Positions 36,125 to 44,335 of a stretch of DNA of 64,000 nucleotides are shown in pieces. The position numbers were made by a program, and so were the translations under genes. Every line of letters begins with the position of its first letter. The first letter of the stretch is position 1. The notes beneath the pieces are model-generated. The model saw only the letters and a list, made by a program, of their open reading frames with translations. It did no database searches and was not told the origin of the DNA. The stretch is from GCA-2697345 sp002697345 (GTDB taxonomy: Bacteria > Pseudomonadota > Alphaproteobacteria > Rhodobacterales > Rhodobacteraceae): positions 1-64,000 of the forward strand of contig CALSNB010000001.1 of assembly GCA_943787605.1 (NCBI GenBank). Reading direction: 5' to 3'.

Positions 36125-37187
36125 TAAAAGTTCTAAGGGCTTGAATGCCTCTGACCAACGGATTCCAGTGACAATACTCACTGGTTTCCTTGGTGCAGGG
36201 AAAACAACACTTCTAAAGGCTATTTTATCCAAACAAGGCTCAGAACGTATCGCTGTTATTATTAATGAGTTTGGCGATATTGGGCTAGACCATGAGTTGA
36301 TTGAGTTTGTTGAGGATGAGGTGGTGTTAATGGCATCCGGTTGTTTGTGTTGCTCTCTTCGAGGTGATCTTTCACGGACAATTACTAATCTAGTAGAAGA
36401 AAAAACTAACGGTAAATTGAGTTTTGAACGGATAGTCATTGAAACTACAGGCCTAGCGGATCCGGGCCCAATTTTACAAACCTTACTAGTTGATTCTAAT
36501 CTTGCCAAAAATGTGCGGATGGACGGTGTTATAACTGTTGTGGATGCTGCCAATGGACCCACAACACTTGACTCTAATTTTGAGGCTGTTTCCCAAATTG
36601 CCATGGCTGACCTCATTCTATTAAGTAAAACTGACATAGTTTCAAAGGACACTGTCAGAAGTTTTAAGACACGCTTAAACAGTTTGAGTCCGACCGCTGA
36701 GATCTTACAAACTGTTTCTGGGAATATTTCGCCTGAAACACTGTGGAACTTAAGCGGATTGCGAAAAGGTGTTGATCCTAGCAATGCAATTGCTTGGACA
36801 ACACAAAAGTTTGAACCTCATCCTGATCCTTTTTCCAATTTGTCAGGTTTATTAAAAACTGAAAACACTTCTATTGGAGAAGCACTACATGATAAACGAA
36901 TTAGTTCTGCTTCAATTATAGTAAAAGACCCTATTAAAGACGAGGTTTTTGATAGATGGTTGGACACTCTGATTAAACTAAAGGGCCCAGATATTCTTCG
37001 TATAAAAGGGATTGTGTTCCTTGACGGACTTGAAACGCCCTTCGTGTTTCATGGGGTTCAGCATATTTTTGATCCACCTGTTAGAATAGATAATTGGATT
37101 GGAACTGATCGTCGATCAAGAATTGTAGTTATTGCTCGCAATTTAGAAAACTCAGAACTACAGCGTAGTTTCGATATGTTACTATGA
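36114..37187 (+). CDS. CobW/COG0523 family GTPase (putative zinc metallochaperone)
   Basis: G3E GTPase of 357 residues. The P-loop is GFLGAGKTTLLKA near 24-36, the metal site CLCC is at 77-80 (family CxCC), the second GTPase motif is ETTGLADPGP near 112, and a CobW C-terminal domain follows (about 250-350). The start is uncertain: TTG at 36114 overlaps the end of znuA, other in-frame starts are TTG 36141 and GTG 36165, and none has a strong ribosome site. Placement behind znuA and its Zur operator supports the zinc-starvation subgroup (ZigA/ZagA-like), which delivers zinc to client enzymes. Confidence 0.85.
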   Translation: MSPNKSSKGLNASDQRIPVTILTGFLGAGKTTLLKAILSKQGSERIAVIINEFGDIGLDHELIEFVEDEVVLMASGCLCCSLRGDLSRTITNLVEEKTNGKLSFERIVIETTGLADPGPILQTLLVDSNLAKNVRMDGVITVVDAANGPTTLDSNFEAVSQIAMADLILLSKTDIVSKDTVRSFKTRLNSLSPTAEILQTVSGNISPETLWNLSGLRKGVDPSNAIAWTTQKFEPHPDPFSNLSGLLKTENTSIGEALHDKRISSASIIVKDPIKDEVFDRWLDTLIKLKGPDILRIKGIVFLDGLETPFVFHGVQHIFDPPVRIDNWIGTDRRSRIVVIARNLENSELQRSFDMLL

Positions 37188-37363
37188 ATTATTCCTTGTT
37201 TTTCATACCATTTAAACGCCCCCATAAATCTATAAATTAAAAAAGAGAATTAAGATAAATACATGTAGGTCGGCGACTTTTTACTATGGACAACCTGACA
37301 TAGAGATTATTTATAGAATTATGGACATACCGTGTGGTTCTCTGAGGGGTTATAATTAACAGA

Positions 37364-37981
37364 ATGTCTTTTTTTAATCTACTTCCAGCTCTCGGTTTTC
37401 TCATTCTTAATGTGTTTGTACCTGGTCCAAATGTTCTTAATACAATCGCCACCGCTATTGGGTCTGGTTATCGCACAGGCCTTGCCTGCGCTGTAGCATG
37501 TGGTGTTGGAATATTATTTTGGGCTACTGCTGCTTTGTTTGGGGCAGCAGTATTTTTTCAGCAATATCCAGTAGCAAAGAAAAGCTTAGTAATTATTGGT
37601 GGCTTATTACTCCTATATTTCTCATTTAAATATATTAAAAGGTCACTAAACCGTCATGATGAATTAGTAAGTATCCAGGGTCGATCTTATAATTCTGCAT
37701 TCTGGCAAGCTTTACTGGTTATGATGACTAATCCAAAAGTTCTAACAACTTGGCTGGCTGTTATTTCTCTTTTTCCAATAATTACAGATGGGCTACAAAA
37801 TATTTTGAGCTTTATAGCTCTCTCTGCATTTGCTTCATTTTTGGGACACGCGATTTTTGCCACTTTGTTCTCGTCAAAAGCCGCATCAATAATATATTTG
37901 TCCCTTTATCGACCAATTAATGGAATCGTAGGTATGGGTTTCTGTTTTTATGGACTTAAACTTTTAGCTGGATTGACCTAG
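37364..37981 (+). CDS. LysE/RhtB family exporter
   Basis: Inner-membrane exporter of 205 residues with six predicted helices. The N-terminal VPGPNVLNTIATAIGSGYRTG motif near 22-42 is the LysE/RhtB signature, and MTNPKVLTTWLAVISLF near 125-141 is the second conserved stretch (NPK). Members export amino acids such as homoserine, threonine or lysine, or other small cations; the substrate is not readable. A spacer of about 175 bases separates it from the GTPase gene, so it is probably on its own transcript. Confidence 0.87.
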   Translation: MSFFNLLPALGFLILNVFVPGPNVLNTIATAIGSGYRTGLACAVACGVGILFWATAALFGAAVFFQQYPVAKKSLVIIGGLLLLYFSFKYIKRSLNRHDELVSIQGRSYNSAFWQALLVMMTNPKVLTTWLAVISLFPIITDGLQNILSFIALSAFASFLGHAIFATLFSSKAASIIYLSLYRPINGIVGMGFCFYGLKLLAGLT

Positions 37982-38136
37982 AGTAGGTTACTGTCCATCA
38001 AATATTATTTTATATTATAATTATTGAGCGTCTAAACATACAGTTCTATTTTGTGTTCAGATTTATCTCTAAAAAAGTCAACTGTGGGTTTACTTTTTAT
38101 TAAAAGTATTACTATTCTTTTTTTCACTTTTAAAAG

Positions 38137-38148
38137 TACCGATCGGTA
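38137..38148. promoter_or_regulatory. Perfect palindrome, TetR-type operator candidate
   Basis: TACCGATCGGTA is a perfect 12-base palindrome 24 bases before the ATG of the next gene, in DNA that is otherwise almost all A and T. The ACCGATCGGT core is typical of operators bound by TetR-family dimers. Its position, between the expected promoter and the ribosome site, suits repression. No TetR gene lies in this window. Confidence 0.5.
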
Positions 38149-38171
38149 TAAAAAATTAGGAGAAATAAAAA

Positions 38172-38576
38172 ATGCTTGGAGAAAAAGCTGGGTCAATGAC
38201 CTTTAAGGAAACTAGTAAGGCGATACCGTCGGGAAAATATGGGTTGCCGGCTATGGAAACTAGCACTGTTGGCGGCGGAAAAATGTTAGGCCATGATGTG
38301 ATGGCGCAGGCAACATTTAGTGCTGAGATGCGACCTGACGGTTCGTGGTTGGGCGATTGTCCTGCGGGCATTATGTTTTGTGCAGAGGGTGTTGCCACAT
38401 ACATTTGCAGTGGTGTTGGGAACATGACGGCAGCTGGTGGCGTGTCATTTAGAGGCGGTGCTTCATTTGAAACTACATCTGAAGCGTTATCTGAACTGAA
38501 TGGTAAGTATTATATGTTTACCTACGAATCTGATCCAGAGGGTAATGCAGAATGGAACCTTTACCCCTGTAAATAA
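38172..38576 (+). CDS. Unknown 134-residue protein
   Basis: Starts at an ATG with AGGAG upstream (38158-38162). No signal peptide or membrane helix. The sequence alternates short hydrophobic and Gly-rich stretches (YICSGVGNMTAAGGVSFRGG) and ends in WNLYPCK, suggesting a small beta-barrel, a little like allene-oxide-cyclase-type or lipocalin-like domains, but I cannot assign a family. A palindromic operator precedes it and a terminator follows, so it is a single regulated unit. Confidence 0.6.
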   Translation: MLGEKAGSMTFKETSKAIPSGKYGLPAMETSTVGGGKMLGHDVMAQATFSAEMRPDGSWLGDCPAGIMFCAEGVATYICSGVGNMTAAGGVSFRGGASFETTSEALSELNGKYYMFTYESDPEGNAEWNLYPCK

Positions 38577-38586
38577 TAAAAATATG

Positions 38587-38617
38587 GGCTTAGGGCTTCA
38601 GTCCTAAGCCTCTTTGA
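38587..38617 (+). terminator. Intrinsic terminator
   Basis: GGCTTAGG (38587-38594) pairs with CCTAAGCC (38603-38610), extended by a G-U pair, with a short loop and TCTTTGATTT after it. It ends the transcript of the 134-residue gene. Confidence 0.7.
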
Positions 38618-38682
38618 TTTCAAGTTAGCATAATTTACAACTTTAAATTTAGTATAAAAATCTAGTATAAGGAGGCTCAGTG

Positions 38683-39015
38683 ATGGCTTTATTAACAATG
38701 TGTATGCCAATTCTTGCAGGTAAAGAAGAAAAATGGCTTAAAAAGATGGAAGAACTCCATCAAGTGCCAGCAAAACGTGCCTTTGATGCGTCAAGAGAGG
38801 TTGCTGGGGTTCATGAACGATCTTTCTTACAAGAGACACCAGCTGGTCATTTCGTAATCTTAACGTTTGAAGGAGATGATCCCGAAGCAAGTTTTGGAAA
38901 AATAATGCAGAATATGCCAGAGGATTTTGCTGAATTTGCAAAGGATGTGCATGGTTTAGACGTTAATGCGCCACCACCACCTTTACCCAAATTAATTTAT
39001 GATAGTCGAGGTTAA
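38683..39015 (+). CDS. Unknown 110-residue protein
   Basis: Begins at the ATG at 38683, with AGGAGG about nine bases before it; a GTG lies one codon earlier. The sequence (AGKEEKWLKKMEELHQV, AGHFVILTFEGDDPEASFGKI) looks like a small ferredoxin-like alpha/beta-barrel domain of the dimeric heme-degrading or stress-response type, but no named family is evident. It ends PPPPLPKLIYDSRG. Cytoplasmic. It may be functionally linked to the preceding gene, but a terminator separates them. Confidence 0.6.
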   Translation: MALLTMCMPILAGKEEKWLKKMEELHQVPAKRAFDASREVAGVHERSFLQETPAGHFVILTFEGDDPEASFGKIMQNMPEDFAEFAKDVHGLDVNAPPPPLPKLIYDSRG

Positions 39016-39113
39016 TTATATACTTTTCACTTTTTGTTACCCCAAACAAAAAAATGAAGGCTATACTTAATTAACAAATTCCAACCTATACCTCTTGATA
39101 CTCTTACTTATAA

Positions 39114-39575
39114 TCAATAGTCTAAATTATGCTTTTCAAAAGCTTGCGCTATACCAATTTTGTCAGCATCTTTTAACGCCAGTTCAGTTTTTTCTGGGTC
39201 TTCTAATAAGAGTTGATTAACTCTTTTAGCAATTTTCTTTTGCATTAATGGGAAACGCTTCCGAGACTCTATTAATGCTCCGTTTCCACATATAAAAAAG
39301 AGAATTTTTATTACAGTATCGGTGTATATGTTATAAATATCTAAATACCTAGAGATCGCAGAGAAACCACAGATCATTAAGAAAAAACCAAAGGTATGTA
39401 GATAGCAGATATACTTCACTGTTGCAGGTCGGTGAATTTGTGTCCACCCCAGAACTGTAGCTACACCTACTATCAATCCGCCAAGCCAAAAAATATAAAA
39501 TAGATTTTGAGTTAAAACTTCCATTAGTTTTTGATCTCCTGATAGTTCGAATGCCAACTTTTTTGAGCGAAACAT
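39114..39575 (-). CDS. Four-helix membrane protein, unknown
   Basis: One hundred and fifty-three residues (or 136 from an internal Met at residue 18). Hydrophobic segments near 24-43, 53-71, 85-100 and possibly 64-78 give three or four membrane helices, with a hydrophilic C-terminal tail from about 105 (RKRFPLMQKKIAKRVNQ, LALKDADKIGIAQAF). Histidines in WTQIHRPATVKYICYLHTFGFF might bind heme as in small cytochrome-b-like proteins, but that is speculative. Confidence 0.55.
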   Translation of the reverse strand: MFRSKKLAFELSGDQKLMEVLTQNLFYIFWLGGLIVGVATVLGWTQIHRPATVKYICYLHTFGFFLMICGFSAISRYLDIYNIYTDTVIKILFFICGNGALIESRKRFPLMQKKIAKRVNQLLLEDPEKTELALKDADKIGIAQAFEKHNLDY

Positions 39576-39640
39576 AAATCAGTATGCAATCTAGTGTACA
39601 AAAAACCTACTAGCCTAGAAGCTAGGGTAAAACTTTGATT

Positions 39641-39742
39641 TCAGCCTCCACCACTCAAATTTATAAGTTCACTAATTACTACAATTATTGGAATGAGTAA
39701 GAGCATCCTCCAACCCTGAAACCAATTAAAAAACCAATTCAT
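39641..39742 (-). CDS. 33-residue membrane peptide
   Basis: Short ORF with a very good ribosome site (GGAG seven bases before ATG). It encodes MNWFFNWFQGW followed by a single hydrophobic helix MLLLIPIIVVISELINL and SGGG. It begins 17 bases after the stop of the 57-residue ORF, so the two are probably translated from the same mRNA. Too short for family assignment. Confidence 0.45.
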   Translation of the reverse strand: MNWFFNWFQGWRMLLLIPIIVVISELINLSGGG

Positions 39743-39759
39743 AGTATTTCTCCATTAGA

Positions 39760-39933
39760 TCAGTTTAACATCCCAACAACACAAGTACCAATTGCAACAA
39801 ATAAGCACACTGCAATAATTTTATAATTTCTAACGTATCTCTTACTCGGGTATCCTCTGCCTCTTTTTTGTTTCCACTCAAAGTAAAGACCGATTAAGAT
39901 AAGTAGGACAAATATCCATACTATCAGTATCAT
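39760..39933 (-). CDS. 57-residue two-helix membrane protein
   Basis: ORF with AAGGA upstream of its ATG. It has a first hydrophobic helix (ILIVWIFVLLILIGLYF), a strongly basic loop (KQKRGRGYPSKRYVRNYK) and a second helix (IIAVCLFVAIGTCVVGML). By the positive-inside rule the loop is cytoplasmic. No known family. It likely heads a mini-operon with the 33-residue peptide. Confidence 0.5.
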   Translation of the reverse strand: MILIVWIFVLLILIGLYFEWKQKRGRGYPSKRYVRNYKIIAVCLFVAIGTCVVGMLN

Positions 39934-40082
39934 ATATTAATATTCCTTACTTTATAATGAATTATTATTTAGAAACTTCCTTTTTACCAGGTAGAAAGCC
40001 TTCAAGTACATTTTGTTATCTAGTTTGTACACTAGCTTAGATCCCCACTTTTTTACTGGTGATAGTATAGTCATTCTAAGGG

Positions 40083-40817
40083 TTATTTTTTTTGTTCATT
40101 AATTTGATCAAGGTATATCTGAATTCGAGACTGGACAGAACGGCTACTTGCTGATCTGACTAGCGTCGTCATATCTGAGTTTCGGTGATCTGGACGCATT
40201 TGTGATGCTAGCTCTGCATAAGTTTCTATATCTGTTTTATTTACTTGAGAAAAGATTTTCTCTTCAACATTTGCCCATTCATCATATTCCTTAATTTCAG
40301 AAATAAAATTAGTTTCCAAAGCATCTGACGAATCGAACGGTTTGTCTCGAAGAAGCAATTGACGAGCATTATCTTCACCAACTAGCACCGATAGCCTGCG
40401 GGTTCCTAATACTAATCCAAACTTTGGGCCAGGCATCATAAACCGAGCGTCATTGGTGGCTATCCGCCAATGGCACGCAGCCACGAGATCGGCTGCTGCC
40501 CCAAAACATGCGCCGTGAACAAACGCTACAGTTGCAAGTGGACAATGGTAAACAGCCTGTAAGAATTCCTCGATCTGAATAAATCGCATCAAAAGCTCGC
40601 TATCTGAAGATGCCTTGATGTCGCTTAGATCAAATCCGCCAGAAAATCCTTTTCCATTTCCTTGAAAGACAACCATACGTGCCATTGATTTTTCAGCTCT
40701 TGATAGGGCTTGTGTTAACTCGAGTATTATACCTTCATTAAAGGCATTAAGTTTTTGTGGGCGATTCAAAATTATCCGCACAATTAGCCCATCTTCCACA
40801 TACTGTACCAATGTCAT
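40083..40817 (-). CDS. Crotonase/enoyl-CoA hydratase family protein, atypical active site
   Basis: Crotonase-fold acyl-CoA enzyme of 244 residues. The oxyanion-hole region GNGKGFSGGFDLSDI near 52-66 and HGACFGAAADLVAAC near 100-114 bind the thioester. Where hydratases have the catalytic glutamate in a PExxLG motif, this protein reads PGPKFGLVLGTRRL near 128-141, so the glutamate seems replaced. It may be an isomerase, a hydrolase or another crotonase reaction rather than a hydratase. It overlaps the CoA-transferase gene by four bases and is last of three genes with the thiol-dioxygenase-like cupin. Confidence 0.8.
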   Translation of the reverse strand: MTLVQYVEDGLIVRIILNRPQKLNAFNEGIILELTQALSRAEKSMARMVVFQGNGKGFSGGFDLSDIKASSDSELLMRFIQIEEFLQAVYHCPLATVAFVHGACFGAAADLVAACHWRIATNDARFMMPGPKFGLVLGTRRLSVLVGEDNARQLLLRDKPFDSSDALETNFISEIKEYDEWANVEEKIFSQVNKTDIETYAELASQMRPDHRNSDMTTLVRSASSRSVQSRIQIYLDQINEQKK

Positions 40818-42004
40818 TGAGCTATCCCCTTAGACATTTTTAACCACTCTTCTTTGACCTCTTGATTGTGTGCACCCAGAGAAGGCGGAGACCTGTAAAT
40901 TTCAAAATCAAAGTCAGTCATTTTTATTGGAAATGCTGTTGTTTTTGTTTGGGCGTTGTTTGGTAAGGTCATAGAATGAACAAGATCCATACTTTTTATT
41001 TGATCGCTGTTTAGGACCTCTGGGAAAGTATTGATTGGCGAACAGGGGACACCACGAATATCCATCTCTTCCAACCAAAACTGCGCCGTTTCTTTTTCAA
41101 ATTCTGGCTGTAATAGAGCAACTAAATCTTTTTGATTTTGTGCTCTCAAAATTTGGGTTTTAAATCTTGGATCTGCAGTAAGGTAACTCAACCCAACTGC
41201 TTCAGCTACCTCTTCCCAAAGCCGATCATTTCCAGCTGCAATTACGAAATATTCGTCTTTGCTCCGAAATGCTTGATAAGGCGCATTGCGAGGATGCGCT
41301 GAACCAAGTGCCTGCGGCGTATTTTGTGTTCCAAAAAACTCCGACGTCTGCAATGCCGAAATTCCGATTAGGCTACCCAACATTGAGCAATCAATATAGG
41401 CTCCTAGGCCTGTTTGTCGTGCTTGCATCAGACGAGCGAGAATAGCATATGCCGCATATAGCCCAGCACAAAAATCTCCAACTGGAACACCGCATTTTAT
41501 TGGATTGCCGTCCGTCTCTCCTGTGACGCTCATTAAACCGCTGAAAGCCTGAACAGTCACATCAAACGCACCTTTTGTTGCATTCTCTCCAATTTGACCA
41601 AATCCGGAAACAGAACAATAAACTAATTTTGGTTTTATTTTCTTAAAATCTTCGTACCCAAGACCAAGACGCGGAAGTACCCCAGGCCGATAATTTTCTA
41701 TGACGACATCACAAACTGTGACTAAGTTTTTTAAATGCTCCACATCGTTTTTATTTTTGAAATCAGCAGTAATTGAACGTTTATTTCGGTTTATCGAGGC
41801 AAAGTTCTCGCTAAAAACATCACCAGCTGTTCCTGCTGTAAGTGGTGGCCAAGCACGCAATCCGTCGCCGACGACAGGTCTTTCTACTTTAACAACATCA
41901 GCTCCTAAATCTGCAAGTAAAGACCCCACAAATGGACCAGCTGCAATTTGACCAAATTCTAGCACTCTTACACCAGCAAGCGGTTTAACGTTTTGGCTAC
42001 TCAT
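40814..42004 (-). CDS. Family III CoA-transferase (CaiB/BaiF)
   Basis: CoA-transferase of 396 residues. It opens with the family motif GVRVLEFGQIAAGPFVGSLL, contains ADLGADVVKVERP near 31-43 and FDVTVQAFSGLMSVTG near 147-162, and has the catalytic aspartate, by analogy Asp177, in CGVPVGDFCAG. Such enzymes move CoA from succinyl-CoA or another acyl-CoA to a carboxylate. It lies 18 bases after the cupin gene and overlaps the crotonase gene, so its substrate may be the acid formed by the cupin. Confidence 0.9.
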   Translation of the reverse strand: MSSQNVKPLAGVRVLEFGQIAAGPFVGSLLADLGADVVKVERPVVGDGLRAWPPLTAGTAGDVFSENFASINRNKRSITADFKNKNDVEHLKNLVTVCDVVIENYRPGVLPRLGLGYEDFKKIKPKLVYCSVSGFGQIGENATKGAFDVTVQAFSGLMSVTGETDGNPIKCGVPVGDFCAGLYAAYAILARLMQARQTGLGAYIDCSMLGSLIGISALQTSEFFGTQNTPQALGSAHPRNAPYQAFRSKDEYFVIAAGNDRLWEEVAEAVGLSYLTADPRFKTQILRAQNQKDLVALLQPEFEKETAQFWLEEMDIRGVPCSPINTFPEVLNSDQIKSMDLVHSMTLPNNAQTKTTAFPIKMTDFDFEIYRSPPSLGAHNQEVKEEWLKMSKGIAQ

Positions 42005-42022
42005 TTGAATAATCCTTCTTAA

Positions 42023-42583
42023 TTAATTTTGCACTTTCACAATACAAGGTGTTTCAGTTTTTCCTTTTACGTCAAAAATTGATCTGCCGGTATGATTTAG
42101 ATGCTTACCATAAGTGTGAATTGAAAGTGCCAACTCGGTGCCATTATTCCAAACACTGTGAATATCCTCTGGCAAACAGCAGACAGCCTTTCCAGGATAC
42201 AGCGTTTCTTCATGCGTTTTTTGTAGATCTGCAAACCCTTGCTTAGACCCATCATCTAAACGTTTATAATTGGTTTCATGTTCTTGCCCTTCAATTCCAG
42301 CAACAACGGCCCAAGTTTTATGATTATGTGCCTCTAGGCCCCGACCAGGAGCCCAAGCGATAACAAACACGGCAAGTTCATGATTATTCTCTTCGTGTAA
42401 AATATGAAGTCCAAAACCTTGATCAGGGTCTACTTCACGGTATTCAGGTTTTATCCAGCTCTTATCAGCTGCTAGACGTTTTGCTAAAGGTTTAATATTT
42501 TCTGTAATCGCTTCTTGATTTGCCTCTCGTGCCACAATCGCGCGTATATCTTTAATATAAGTCTCTATCGAATAGTTTTCCAA
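42023..42583 (-). CDS. Cysteine dioxygenase-type thiol dioxygenase (3-mercaptopropionate dioxygenase-like)
   Basis: Cupin of 186 residues in the cysteine dioxygenase type I family. WAPGRGLEAHNHKTWAVVAG supplies iron ligands His86 and His88; the third ligand is His142 in PEDIHSVWN; the conserved His156/Tyr158 pair in SIHTYG completes the active site. The family adds O2 to a thiol to give a sulfinate. Similarity to the bacterial 3-mercaptopropionate group and the following CoA-transferase suggest a thiol carboxylic acid as substrate. It starts with TTG behind AGGAGG. Fold is firm, substrate inferred. Confidence 0.75.
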   Translation of the reverse strand: MENYSIETYIKDIRAIVAREANQEAITENIKPLAKRLAADKSWIKPEYREVDPDQGFGLHILHEENNHELAVFVIAWAPGRGLEAHNHKTWAVVAGIEGQEHETNYKRLDDGSKQGFADLQKTHEETLYPGKAVCCLPEDIHSVWNNGTELALSIHTYGKHLNHTGRSIFDVKGKTETPCIVKVQN

Positions 42584-42652
42584 GTGTAACCTCCTTTAAT
42601 ACTCTCAGTTTGTTTTGCCCCATAAAATTAGTTTTTCTGACTTATTTTTCTG

Positions 42653-42987
42653 TTAGAAAGTAGACTGCCCTTTATACAAGTTTACAATAATTACTCCAAG
42701 AACGATCAAGAATAAGCCAAGTATAGTTTGCCAGTTTAGTGCTTGTTTAAAAAAAATATAACTTAAAAATGTAACAGAGAAAACACCTAGCCCTGCCCAA
42801 GATGCGTATATTATCGCTAGTGAAAGTTTTTGGGATAAAATAGCCAGAAAATAAATTGATATTCCGTATGATAGAACCACAACAATACTTGGAAGCATGC
42901 TTTTGTAAAACTTTTTGTCACAGGTAGTAACATTGTTCCAAGAACTTCAAGTGCAACCGCAGCAAAGAGCGTTATGTAAATGTTCAT
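42653..42987 (-). pseudogene. Small multidrug resistance (SMR) family protein, frameshifted
   Basis: Four-helix proton-coupled exporter of the EmrE/SugE type. From the ATG at 42987 the first frame reads MNIYITLFAAVALEVLGTM and VTKSFTK; after a frameshift at about 42900 the next frame continues MLPSIVVVLSYGISIYFLAI, SLAIIYASWAGLGVF and LGLFLIVLGVIIVNL to 42653. Joined, about 110 residues, the normal length, with the membrane-embedded Glu14 present in ALEVLG. The unbroken frame alone (81 residues) would lack helix 1. One base appears to be missing near ACAAAAGC. Confidence 0.8.
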
Positions 42988-43281
42988 TTATCTTTATTCC
43001 ACTTATGCAAAAAATTAATATATAACTTAAAAACTATTTGATGGTCGGTATCTACAATAAATTTAATTTACCTCGCAAATTAAATCTTACAGGTTACTTA
43101 TTTGATACTTTATGATTTCGTACTACAGCCTAAAGTTTATCTGGTAATTATATACCAAGGGAGTATATTTGTAGTCTTATTTTTATGCATACAAGATTCA
43201 CCATTATTTAGATTTTAAGTTAATAAAAATTTGAAAGAAATATGTTAATGCGCACTAATCTTATAATTACGACCTGAAAAC

Positions 43282-44160
43282 GTGTCTTCCACACCCAACA
43301 AAAACCAATTTAAAATGCTAAATGGAATATTTTTTATGGTTATGACAGGCTTGTTATTTTGCGCAATGACGGCTTCGGTTAAATCCTTAGGAACATCTCT
43401 TCCTGCAAGCCAATCTGGATTTATAAGATATATTTTTGGTCTCTTTTTGTTAGTTCCATTTTGTCGGCAGCTAGGTTTAAGTGAGATCCGTAAGGGTTTA
43501 TTGAGGCTTATGATCTTGAGAGGGTCATTGCACGCGATTGCTGTGGTTGCATGGTTTTATTCTATGGTGCGTATACCAATGACGGAAGTTACTGCTCTCT
43601 ACTACTTAGTGCCAGTATTCGTTTTCATTGGAGCATCCTTTTATTTGAGGGAACGAATAAATGTTGGTCGAATTATCTGTTTGGTAGTGGCTCTTATTGG
43701 TACGTTTTTAATTATTCGCCCTGGATTGAGAGAAGTTGGTCTTGGGCATTTAACAATGTTATTGGCGACTGTGGTATTTGGGATGTCATTCCTTTTAGCA
43801 AAAAAAGCGACTGATGAGGTCAAGCCATTATTAATTGTTTTTATGCTTACGTTAATTGTATCACTTTGGCTGGCGCCATTAGCTTTCCTCCAATGGGAAA
43901 CCCCCAGTTTCAGAGAGCTTTCAGTCCTTATGCTTGTAGCTTTTTTTGCAACATGTGCGCACTTGACAATGTCAATGGCATTTAAAGCTGCTCCTGTGAC
44001 TGTTACTCAACCAATAGTTTTCCTCGATCTAGTTTGGGCAGCTATTGTCGGTTTAGTATTTTTCTCAGAGGCAATCGATATCTGGGTTATAATTGGGGGG
44101 TTAATTATAGTTGCTGCTGTAAGTTTAGTTAGTTGGGTTGAACTTATGAAGAAAAATTAA
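43282..44160 (+). CDS. DMT superfamily (EamA) transporter
   Basis: Drug/metabolite transporter of about 292 residues with ten predicted helices in two EamA repeats (about 10-140 and 155-285). Landmarks are SQSGFIRYIFGLFLLVPF in repeat one and YYLVPVFVFIGASFYLRERI, the conserved end-of-repeat PVF...ER motif. Repeat two ends PIVFLDLVWAAIVGLVFFSE. The start may be GTG at 43282 or ATG at 43315; neither has a clear ribosome site. Such proteins export amino acids or other metabolites; this one is transcribed alone after a 290-base spacer. Confidence 0.85.
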   Translation: MSSTPNKNQFKMLNGIFFMVMTGLLFCAMTASVKSLGTSLPASQSGFIRYIFGLFLLVPFCRQLGLSEIRKGLLRLMILRGSLHAIAVVAWFYSMVRIPMTEVTALYYLVPVFVFIGASFYLRERINVGRIICLVVALIGTFLIIRPGLREVGLGHLTMLLATVVFGMSFLLAKKATDEVKPLLIVFMLTLIVSLWLAPLAFLQWETPSFRELSVLMLVAFFATCAHLTMSMAFKAAPVTVTQPIVFLDLVWAAIVGLVFFSEAIDIWVIIGGLIIVAAVSLVSWVELMKKN

Positions 44161-44230
44161 AACCAATGGCTTAGCTAAGATCACTAAGTTGGCAAAGCTA
44201 CCACTGCCTAAACAATGAGGGGAAAACATT

Positions 44231-44335
44231 ATGCGTATAAGTATGAAAATAACATTTTCTTTTATCAGTGCTTTTATTATTGTCTTTGGTGTCTACGAGT
44301 TTCATAAGCTGGAGGTATCAGTTGACAACTACTGA
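44231..44335 (+). CDS. 34-residue hydrophobic leader-like ORF overlapping the hydrolase start
   Basis: ATG at 44231 with GAGGGG upstream opens a 34-codon frame: MRISMKITFSFISAFIIVFG then VYEFHKLEVSVDNY. It has a basic start and one hydrophobic helix, like a signal anchor. It ends inside the next gene, whose ribosome site and TTG start lie within it, so it could couple translation. It may equally be the remnant of a signal peptide. Confidence 0.35.
   Translation: MRISMKITFSFISAFIIVFGVYEFHKLEVSVDNY

Noticed and set aside
36101..36784. 227-codon minus-strand open frame opposite the CobW gene
   Set aside because: Antisense to a clearly conserved GTPase; no family features or start signal.
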